Source: Antedon mediterranea
Lineage: Eukaryota > Echinodermata > Crinoidea > Comatulida > Antedonidae
Assembly: GCF_964355755.1 (NCBI RefSeq)
Contig: NC_092675.1
Location: 8,278,312 to 8,342,311 of the forward strand
Reading direction: 5' to 3'
Length of the DNA: 64,000 nucleotides
Position numbers and translations under genes: made by a program. Below the pieces are notes generated by a model. That model searched no databases. It was not told where the DNA came from and saw only the letters and a program-made list of their open reading frames with translations. This document shows positions 48,301 to 60,300 of the stretch, piece by piece. The first letter of the stretch is position 1; each line of letters starts with the position of its first letter.

Positions 48301-51300
48301 ATTTTCACCCCGATTTTAATATATTCTAGGTCAATCAACTATCTTTTGCATGAATTAAAATTTTTTTAATTTTTTTAACGTCATCATGCCTAAAAATTTA
48401 AATTACGTTGGTCATTAATTTCATCTTTAAAGTAAATTTTAATCTGTTATACCTCGTAAGAATAAAATGTGATAATCACGATTAAAACGTTTTCAGGAAG
48501 CTATTGTATTGTAGATACAAAATCATGTGTAAATTGTGCCAATTGAATGTCGTGACGTCATCATATGGCCAGTTAAATAAAAAAAGTCGTATTTTCATCT
48601 TTTGCATTATATTTCATTACATTTAAAAGAGCGCGCATCAATATTTCACGTATTCAAATTTCTTCTACACGTTAATATGTTGTTGCTGAGATAATTTCAT
48701 TCTGAAATTTCTACTTTTGCATTTCATTTTGAAACCGTCAAGATGTTAAAAATTACAATAAAATACGGGTCCCGTAATTTCACCTATTTTACACTGTTTG
48801 TGATATGTATACAGATTGTACTGTGTATACTATATGACACAAAATAACAGAATTCAGAAATAACAACATATCATATTCTTCAGTTCAGGTCATAATGCCT
48901 TAATATTTTTCTGTGCGCAATATTGTAACGTATGACGTGCACGTGGCGTTTGTCGAGCGGATAACTAACTCGTCAAAGTGACGAGTTTCATGTCTAGTTC
49001 TTCTTTCCTTCTGTCATTTTTGTGCGTCGCGTTTCTCTAAAACGTGTAAACAGAACATATCGTAACTTTGTCAACATATCGACATTTACGTGAACTTGTG
49101 CACCTCCTATTTTTGAATGACGTCAGAATTGCGCAACGTGACTTACGCGCGATTTATGAATTTCAATGATTGATCATAGACTAAAAACCAAACATAATTT
49201 TGTTTTGACATTTTGTGAAAATTTAAGTCATATCAAGCGCAAACTTTCTATGGATTAAAAATAGCATGTTTCACAAAAAGTTACGCGCGCACGCGAGTTT
49301 AAAATTTTAACGTGCGAAAAATCAACTTCTAATCAACTTTCTATGCGTTTCATGTCATTTTGAGCATGTCAAAAATTCCCACGCGCGCAAAAATTTTTAC
49401 GCACGCGGTGCACACGTAGCGTTAAAAACATATTTTTTTCGCGTGATTTATGTTTTTTCAGCCTTTTCTAGTAATGTTACCAAATTTTAAACAATTTCGA
49501 CTTAAAATTACGTCATACGAGCACGTCGAATTAGATAATTTGCACGCGTTTTTGGTGAAAAAGTTCAAAAATTCGTCAAAATTATGCCTATTTTTAAACA
49601 GTCATAGATTCTAAACTACATGGAGAACTTTTTTTTAATTACATATTCTGGAAGTTGATGAGTTGTAGATATCGGATCATGCATTAATATGGCTAACCGG
49701 ACATTGTGACGTCATCGTATGGCCACGCGAATATAAAATATAGGATTTTTGTCTCTTTCGTCATAGCTCATCACATTTAATAGAGCGCATCTCCACTTAT
49801 TCGTTGTCCATTTTCACCCCGATTTTAATATATTCTAGGTTAATAAACATTCTTTTGCATGAATTAAAAATTTTTTAATTTTTTTAACGTCATCATGCCT
49901 AAAAATTTAAATTACGTTGGTCATTAATTTCATCTTTACAGTAAATTTTAATCTGTTAAACCTCGTAAGAATAAAATGCGATAATCACGATTAAAACGTT
50001 TTCAGGAAGCTATTGTATTGTAGATACAAAATCATGTGTAAATTGTGCCAATCGAATGTTGTGATGTCATCATATGGCCAGTTAAATAAAAAAAGTCGTA
50101 TTTTCATCTTTTGCATTATATTTCATTACATTTAAAAGAGCGCGCATCAATATTTCACGTACTCAAATTTCTTCTACACGTTAATATGTTGTTGCTGAGA
50201 TAATTTCATTCAGAAATTTCTACTTTTGCATTTCATTTTGAAACCGTCAAGATGTTAAAAATTACAATAAAATACGGGTCCCGTAATTTCACCTATTTTA
50301 CACTGTTTGTGATATGTATACAGATTGTACTTTGTATACTATATGACAAAAAATAACAGAATTCAGAAATAACAACATATCATATTCTTCAGTTCAGGTC
50401 ATAATGCCTTAATATTTTTCTGTGTGCAATATTCTAACGTATGACGTGCACGTGGCGTTTGTCGAGCGGATAACTAACTCGTCAAAGTGACGAGTTTCAT
50501 GTCTAGTCTTTTTATTGTTTCTGTACACTATTTTGTGTAACAATTATCTCAAAAAGTTTAATGTCAATGATTACCAAAATTTCAGAATATCTTTCAAATA
50601 ATATAACTTAATCCTAATGAGCTTTCCAGCGTGATCACTCATCCGTGACATCATTTATACGCCATTTTGTGAAATCACATTATCAATCATATCTCCATAA
50701 TTCATTATGACATATTAATGAAATTCACTACAGGTAAACTTCAGGTCAAGGGTAAAAATATTAGCAAATAAAAAGTTGCGCGTTTCAAGGTCATGCACGT
50801 GAAATCGCGCGTTAAAAATTTAAAACGCGCAAAATTAGGTTTTGATCAATTTAGAGCATGAATTAGGCCATTTGCGCGTTTCAAAAATTTACTGCGCAAA
50901 AATGCGTTTTTGTGCGCACGATTCTTAAAATGCGTAAAAAATAAAATTTGATGTATAAATCACATTCTACTCACAATCCTTAATACATTCACCAATTTTG
51001 AGTCCATTCCGACTTAAAATAACGCTATACGAGCACGTTAAAAATGACAAAATGCGCACACTAATTGTACAAAAGTGCTAAAAATGGTAAAAAATAAGAA
51101 CTTTTTAAAATGAATATAACTCTTCAGAATGGCAGATGACCCCCAATTTTTTTAACTTATTATGGAAGCCAATAAGTTGTAGATACAAATGTATATACAC
51201 ATTAGACGTACAAAATGGTATGACGTCATCAAATGGCCACTTGAATTTAAAAATTAGGAATTTTTATCTTTTTGTGTGGGTTATCACATTCAATAGAGCG

Positions 51301-54300
51301 CATCTCCGTTATTTGAGCCCGATTTTCGCACAACTTTTAGTATGTGCTTGCTCAATTAATTATTCTTCTAATGAGTTGTCAACATTTTTATTTTGATGAC
51401 GTCATCACGCGTAAAAACTTGAATAACCTAGGTCGTGTAATTTCAGCTACACCATACATTTGAATATCTTATAGCTCTTCAGAATTAAAGGTGACCTTGA
51501 AGATTATAACTTATTATGAAAGCTGATGAAAATTAGATATGAATTCATATTAAAATTAAGCCTATCGGATGTTGTGATGTTATCATATGGCCAGTTGAAG
51601 TTAAAAAGTAGTTTTTAAATTTCTTTATTCAAAGTTATACAAATTTCAAAGACCGCGCATTGCGCTTCTACGTGTCAAATTTTCTTCCAATCCTTATATT
51701 TATTTGCTCAATTCATTATCTTTCGAAATTGTCATCTTCGAGTTTATTTTGAAAATTCCATCATACCAAAAAATTAGAACACGATATGAGTCCCGTAATT
51801 TCACCTATGCTACACTGTATATAGATATACAGTATATACTGTACATATTGTATGAAACATAATAGGTAGAACTCAGCACTATAAGTGTATATGCATCATG
51901 TCATAGAATGGCGTACATCAACTTTTAACGATCGTATGTTAACGTACATGCATGTTTAAAAAATGTTAATTTGATTAAAATGATAAAAATGATCACCTAT
52001 AATTCGTCAAAGTGACGAATTAAATTCTAGTTTATATTTTTTTCTGTGTGAAGTGATTAACTTTTAAACTACAAAATAACCTATTCAAAGTCTGATTTAA
52101 ATAATCTTAATTTTTCCTGTTTTTGGAGGACAATACATCTTTGAATGTCAATGCTTAATCAAGCACCAATTAAAATGCTATAAAACTCCTGAACTGAAAT
52201 GTTAAAATTTATATAATTTCTACACACAAGCTGTTCGACTAGGATATGTTTCATTACAATTTATTTTCTATTTCTTTTAGCCCCTATAGCAGCACCAGAG
52301 AATGTTGCCTATGACACAATCAATGCTCGCTCATTCAATTTTACATGGGAAGAAATTCCATGTGGTTCTAGACAAGGTAGTATAGATAGATATATCTATG
52401 TATTGAAACATGGTAACAGTGAACCGAAGAAAGGTACAGTTGAAGGTGACCTATATGTAGTGTTAGATAATCTAAGCCCATGCACAACATATGATTTTAA
52501 AGTAAGAGGTGAAGGAACTGCTGGAAAAGGGCCTCAAGCAAACATTCAAGCAACAACTATATCTGAAGGTAAAGTTCTATTAGTTGTTTCTATGTTTATT
52601 GATCATCTATTGAATTCTTTGTTGCAAAGCTATAAACTAAATTTAACAATGAATGTCTAAAAGTAGTAGTTCAATAAGTTGAACATAGAATCAAAAATAT
52701 ATTAATTGCGTGCTTTATATTTTTTAAAATATTACAGCCATTTTGAATAATATATATTAATATATTGTTAATACAAATTTTGATTTCTTTTTATTGTATT
52801 TTTTATTTTTACTAGTACCAACAAAAGTAGGAAATGGATTAATTATAGAAGATGGATTAACCTTTGAATGGGACAGACCACGACCTTTGGCCTGTGAGAT
52901 AGTAAAATACTACATTGAAGCAAATTTGACCAACAAAGATATGTGCCATGCAAGCACAACTGATGATGCACTCAGTTTTGAAGAACAAGATACTAACATA
53001 GATTTATCAGATTTAGAACCGTATTCTGAGTACGTTGTCACTATTAGTGCTGAAACAGATGTAGGCATTGGTCCAGCATACATCCAGAATATTTCAACTC
53101 CAGAACAAGGTAAATATCAATAGTACTCCAATTTGGGTTATTATTCTCAAGAACAAGAAGGAAAATTGAGAAACAATAAGTTCTACAATAACCTCATGTT
53201 CAGAAAAAAAACCAAATTCACTTCACAGCCCTAATAGGGAGGTTGATATGTTGTAAAATGTATATATTTTATATATTTTTATTAGTATTAAACAAATGTT
53301 GGCTTGACCAAAATAGATAGAGTTACATAGAGTACAACAAAGCAGCTGACATTACGATACCATGTAACATGCTTTTGTTGATATGCAACTCAGAGTTGCG
53401 TTGAAGTAGTTTACAATACACATAACTCACACATGTAGTTCTTCAATGTAAATTTAAATCTTCAGTCCAGATTAATAACAAATCAAAAAAAAAGTTTATA
53501 ATTTATACAATATCAAAACCAACACAAATATGGCTATGATTGGCAAAAACACAAACACAATAGTTACTTTAGAATTTAAAGGTTTTTTAATTTGGTTTAT
53601 ATCCTTGTAGGAAATATTAACTAAAATGTCCTGTTCAGGTTAGTGATCTGCCATACTCTATGATCACTACAGTACAGTACTGTGGTCTGACATCACAGTA
53701 ACATTGTGTAATATAATTGCTACTCATATTCGAATTTAAAACCTTCCATTCGAAATCACTTTATGTAGTTTTTATAATTGTGTATTTTCATACATAGCTC
53801 CTCTAGCTGGTCCAAGGGACCTATTCAACACATCGTTGTCAAGTGAAAATGCTACTTTTAAATGGACTGAAATAGAATGTGGCTCCAGAAGGGGTTTTAT
53901 TAGAGGCTACAAATTCAGTATCCATACCACGGTTGGTGAAGAAGACATTCTCACTGATGATGATGTGACAGATCGTGAATATCATGTAACCAACCTTAAA
54001 CCATTTACTGAGTACATAGTCCGTGTAAGGGGATTTAATTCAATTGGTGACAGTGACAGCAAAGAATTAGGATTTATCACAAAAGAATCAAGTAAGTACT
54101 AATATATTTGTTTGAATATATCATTGTTTTAGTTTATTTCAAGAGATTTAAATCTAAAGCTTATAAACTGAAAACAACTGAACTAAAATGAACTAGTTGC
54201 TCAAGAGCACTTATGTTAACTTTTGATGTTAATTTGGATGGGTTTATTAAACATAAAATGTTAATAAAGAAAAAAATATGTTTGTTTTGGAAAATGTGTA

Positions 54301-57300
54301 ATATGTATTTAAAAAAAAGAAAAATGCAGTACTAGTAAAGTGTATAGGTAAATGATGAAAACAAAAAACAATGGAAAATATGATAATATGTAAAGAAATT
54401 AATACAACTTTTTAAAAAAAGTGCATGTAAACAGACAAAGTGTAATGAATCCACATAAAGAAGGAACCAGTGCGAGTCTGTTGGTTACGATACCATGAGC
54501 ATGATGTGATTCATAGTAGAATAAAAACAAGTGACCACGAGTTGTTTGTCAGCATCGAACTACTCGCTATTGGTTGCGTTTATGTGACACAATTATAAGT
54601 TTTCAGTTGCAGTTAGTTCATATAGTTCCGTAAAATGTCATTGCATAACTTTGAGTTAAGATCAGTTAGATACATAAATCGAATCGTCTTGATGTTGTGA
54701 CTTTATATATAGTGTGTTTAAAATTTTATCACAAATTGGTTTGATATTATTCTTGAAATTGATTAATTTAATTGCCAAAGTTTAAATTCAAAATCTTCTA
54801 TTAGCTCCTACAGTTCCACGAAATATTAATATCCTAAATACTGACACTGTGTCATTCCTGATTGAGTGGTCAAGACCAGAACCAGCCAATGGGATTGTCA
54901 TAAGCTACCAGCTAATCGTTGTAGGAAATGAGGAAGTTCTAATAGTGTATAACGTATCAGATGCAGAAAGGGACACACTTGCATTTAGTTATGAAGTCCG
55001 AGAACTTACACCTAACACAAATTACACAATTCAGGTATGAACATATAATTTATACTTAGAGTATATTATTTCAATATGGTTCAAAAACTAATTTCAATAA
55101 ATATTACCAATTATTAGTAATTCTAAAGTATTGATCAATCATAATTAATATGTGTTATATCAATGAATTATTAATTTTCTATACTGTATATCAAATTTTT
55201 TTTAAATCCAGTAAAAATTTTCACAAAAAGTTCCATTTTAGAAGGGCCACGAGGTGGCTTAAAAAATTGAAACGATAATTTAGCATTGTAAGCACCTTTG
55301 AACATGGTTTAATTTTGCTGAAAATGTGTGCGTCTTTTTTCGATCACAATAAATTTAATGTAAATCCTTTGTGAATTCTGGCAACACAACAAATGTTTGC
55401 TGTACTAATATGTAGTTCTAAAAAGAACTGTTTGCATTTGAATCAATATGTTGGAAGATCAAAGCATATTACTCACATCAGTATTTTTAAATACATACAC
55501 AGTGCACAAATAAGTTAAATATTGAAACTAAAGTTTTTTTTTATACATAATTATTTTAATTTGTTTCTATTTTTAAAGGCTGCTGCTTTCACATCTGTTG
55601 GTAGGGGACCTTTGAGTGATATCATTTATGTTTTGACTATTCCTGGTAGTAAGTTTATGTGCATAAGTTTTTATATTCTAGTACACATTTAAATAATAAT
55701 CTATAACAAATAATAAAGCTCCAATATTTTATTGTTGAAATATTATATTTATACTGGGCAACCTCTTCAGTCAAAGACTGGTCTCCCAGAGGGCCCAGTT
55801 ATGATCAGTGGCTGTGATGTACACTGGGTAACCCCCTACTTGTCTCGAAAGATGTACTAGGTTCTTAAAGTGGACATAAGCTAGATATGTACACTGTCCT
55901 TATCGAGAAGACTCGTTCTACCACCAGACCCATGCTGCGAGTGAGCTCTTAACTGCTCCACCACTCATTCACCCAACCGCCACTCACTTAACCGCCACTC
56001 ACTCACCCAACCGCCACTCACTCACCCAACCGCCACTTCACCCAACCGCCACTCACTCACCCAACCGCCACTCACTCACCCAACCGCCACGCAGTGCACG
56101 CACTCACCCAACCGCCACTCACTCACCCCAACCGCCACTCACTCACCCCAACCGCCACTCACTCACCCAACTGCCACTCACTCCCCCAACCGCCGCTCAC
56201 TCACCCAAACACCACACACTCACCCAACTGCCACTCACTCTCCCAACTGCCACTCACTCTCCCAACCGCCACGCACTCGCCCGACCGCCACGCACTCACC
56301 CGACCGACCGCCACTCACTCACCCGACCGCCACTCACTCACCCGACCGCCACTCACTCACCCAATCGCCACTCACTCACACAACTGTCACTCACTCAGCC
56401 TACCTATTGGTTATCTATTTATAACCTGCATGTGGTACCATGACACCAACTGTGTAATATTCCATAGTGTATTGCGTACATGTCATTTTTTCTTACCTTT
56501 AGAACCAGGTCCTGTTAGCAATTTTCAAATCAATAATACTGAAGAAAAGAGTGTAACAGTCTCATGGGGAAAGCCAAAAAACCCTAATGGAGAAATTCTC
56601 AAGTATACAGTGAGTAAATTATTAATATTGATTGTGTTTATTTTATTCAGTTGTATAGTATTATTTTATTTGATTAACAAGCACATTTAATTAAAAATGA
56701 ATGAAATATATATCATATTTTTTTCTTGCCTTTTGAATTATGCCCTACAATATATACTTAATTGTTTTGACCTAGGTCATGTGCATCGTTAATGTTTTTA
56801 AATGTGTATAGCACAAAATACAAACAGTCTGTTCTGTTTAACAGAAGTGTAAAAAGAAAGAAAGTGTTATAATAGAAATATAACACAACCAGACAAAATT
56901 GTCTGTTTATCATTAGTTAAAATATAGAATACTAGAAAAACTGTTTGAGCCTGATGCAGATATAACCGGAGAATGGATTGATGCAACAGAATGCAAGGGG
57001 GCATTGAATAAAAATTGCACGATAGAAGATCTGGAGCCTGCTACCAAGTATGCGATTGAAGTCTATGCCAGTACAGAGGCTGGAGATGGCAAGCACTTGA
57101 CCAAAAATACTACTACAGACACCCCTCCAGGTTAGATTAAAAATAAGAACTATATGATTACAATGGTGATTGGCTAACCTTCGAGAGATTCATATGAGAG
57201 TGTACGTGTTGCTTCTTATAGCCAAACATACGTGCCATTGTCTATATTATAAAAGTATTTTTGTATTTAATGTTGATTTCCATTTTTATGTTTCACTAGC

Positions 57301-60300
57301 TATATTGTAACTGTAACTACTAAATAATACTTTGATTTAAAATAAGCTCATTAGTTCAAATGTCTATTTCTACTCAAATGTATGTTTTCTTCTTAATATA
57401 GTTCCAAAACAACCAACGTTAAAAGTGGTGTCGACAACAGACTCAACTATTACAGTTGAGCTTTTCCCACTTGAAGATTTTATCTACATCAGGTTAGAAA
57501 AAAGGGAGCAATAAATATATATACATAAAAACTCTTTCAAAACCGGGATGATCTGAATACTGGAAACTATTTTACAATTACAATTTTCAAGGCTTCAAAT
57601 CATCTTATGCTTTACTATGTGAAATGCATTATGTAAATCAGCATTATGTTTGATTTTGAGTTGACTGTATATATTATTATGCAGTATAATACAGTACTGT
57701 ACCTTCTTCACCCCTGTTCAGGTGACAACCTCTGTTAAGGGGACACCTGTGAAATGAATGAGAGTCATTACAGGGCAGCACATACAGATTGAATTTGGTG
57801 CACTATTTCAGAATAATTAATCTTAAAGTGCAGTAGCTGTGTAACATGGCTACAAGTCACAGGCGATTGCAATGAATTAATTGAGTCTGCCAATGGTCTG
57901 TAGCACGCGTAGATGTTCCCTCTGTCTTGGACTTTGGACCCTTTTTAAAAACCGAAGATTTATCTGAATATACAGCATGCCTACTATACTCTCATTTAAA
58001 CTCAAATTGTAAATTTTACAATTTATTTCATACATATTCAATGCTAAATGTATTATGTGAAAAATTACAATTCAGATTTGTTTAAATATTAGTTTATTTT
58101 TCCTCTTCAGTAATTATGTAATACTTGTAGAAAAAGAAAGTAGTGCTAAACGTCGAAATGCGAAGGAAAAGCTAACACATAAAGATTCACCTGATAAGTA
58201 CATCAGTGCATCTTTTCCAAGAGATGAAGTGCCAGACCTTTTCATTATAGGAGATGGAAAAGTTCATAATGGTTATTACAATGCTCCCCTAAGCAAGGAC
58301 AACAAGTACTTTCTTTCTTTTAGAACTGATGATGCAATCGATGTAAGTTATATTTTTATACTGTTTAGAAAGAGTTTCATTGTTACTATATAATACATTT
58401 TGAAATATATACCTGGTAAGAGGTGAAATACAAGATTTGACATCCAAGAGAGAATGATATTTTTGTTAAGGGAATATATATTTCCCAAAGTGCAAGCTGA
58501 GAGAAATATATATTCCTGAGAGCAAAATATCATTCTTAAGGGTATGTCAAATCTTATATTTCACTGATATAAAAGGCAATCTGTTACATTATATAGCCAA
58601 CAACCAGTAGAATATTTGCTGGGTTGGCTAGCTAGGCCTCCTTTATGTAATAAGCCTGCCTAGGCATTGCATTCATCTTACCTTCCAAAGTATAAATGCA
58701 AAATAATTACTGATTAATGATTCCGTGGCAATAAAATATTCACTTAGGCCTACTACATTAACAGAAGAAATTCCATTAATAATTCTACACTTTACAGTAA
58801 TATAATGTATTATAGGCCTACTTTACAGTAATAATTAACAATTAGTTTTTTTCGAGCCGTATCACCGGATGTTCAGCTCGTGCTCATACCAGGTTACTAC
58901 CGTGAATTTTGACCAATCACAAACAGTCTTTCATTGCATCTATAGAGGGCGAATAACAAAATGAGGGCGCTGTGTATGCTGTATGTTTAAATAGTTTAGT
59001 TATTTTTGCAAACTTGCTTCATCTTCTTTCCAATGTTTTCAAAAGATATTTGTATTATATAATACATTGTTTATTGAAAGAAACTTTTTTTCAGGATGAA
59101 AGCCGCAGCGGAAAAGCAATTCAACGTAAGTGATAACATTTTGTTGATATATCAGGGAGAGTTAGACCACCACGATCAAATAATTCACGTTTTAGACTAT
59201 CTTTTGTTCCAAATGCTATTCATATTTTTAATTCGCGATTTAAGAGAAGTACCATACCTGTGCAGTATATTATAAATATTTTTGTGTAATTTGTTTTATA
59301 AGTATAATATGTTATATATGGTCTTTTTATATTTATGCCAAGGAAGACAATTTTCATAATGTAATTTTATTTATTTTATGACTAATAACATTTTATCTAT
59401 CTATCTATCTATTTTATATTTACCTTATTTTACAAAATAATGCTCCTCAATGTTTAATTGGTATATACAGTAGCGTGCAGTCTGGTTTTATGAATATACC
59501 AAGTTGTTTATACTGCATTTTGTACAGCAAGTACTTTTTTTAGCATTTTGTATTCCATAAGACACAATGAATGGCAGAGAAAATAATGCACTATGTAAAA
59601 AACAATGAGGCGTAAAGATACTGTATATACATAAACATTGAGGAAATATGTATACATTTCCTCCATGACATAAACACCACATGCACAGACAAATTTTTCT
59701 AAACCACCCCGTTATATACTGAAAATTTATTAATTGATTTTTACGATAAGATGAGAAAATATGTGAGAATGAGAAAAGTCACCCCAACCGAGATTCAAAA
59801 CCAGAATATATCATAAGTCTAATATGATTTTTATCATTTCATTCAACGATGTTATTTAATAATGATTACTATGTATATAAATTTCACATTAATTGATTCA
59901 ACAACAAACAAACATAGCAGTGTACACACATTGGACAAAAGTTGTAACAGTGTCTAAATTGTAAGCAAAATGATACCACTACACACTTTTAATTAGCATA
60001 CACATCTTGGAAATATGTTTTAATAATTTTAAACAAGAAATCATGAAAAATTACATTGATTTCCTTCATTCATATTCATCAATTTGGTATTAATTTCTCC
60101 ATGGTTATCTAAAGTTAGTTTTTGAAAAAAATAAGTGCACTCTTAAAAATGGCTGTACAGTATCTGCTTGGTTGTAATTTGTTATTTCATACAATAGTTA
60201 ACCAAAAAACACATGAATATTAAATATTTAATATGATTATTTTTTTACCTATTAGCTGGATCAAACGACACATCCATAGGCATGATTTTAGGAATATTGT

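Larger units (their letters stand above)
47276..52030 (+). mobile_element. Helitron2-like element c6, itself split by c4-c5
   Basis: The 5' end TAGGTGATCATTTAGAATAAAATGATCACCTA is at 47,276. The 3' end is TGATCACCTATAATTCGTCAAAGTGACGAATTAAATTCTAG, ending at 52,030. Its own sequence is 47,276-47,337 plus 50,507-52,030. The 3' ATGATCACCT is complementary to the 5' AGGTGATCAT. The body is related to but diverged from units c1-c5. Confidence 0.75.
47030..52144. mobile_element. MITE with TTAAAGATGTATTGTCC termini, split by Helitrons
   Basis: The left part 47,030-47,275 and the right part 52,031-52,144 align with the two halves of the intact copy at 27,134-27,438. The gap is filled exactly by the Helitron-like element 47,276-52,030, which therefore inserted later. 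Confidence 0.75.

Noticed and set aside
56094-56690. A 198-codon ORF with repeated Pro/Thr/His/Ser
   Set aside because: It is the translation of the CACTCACCCAACCGC minisatellite plus exon 20 read in frame by chance; only 56,503-56,609 is supported as coding.
57700-57960. GC-richer patch in intron 22 that looks repeat-like
   Set aside because: I could not find a second copy or terminal structure in the window, so no element is claimed.
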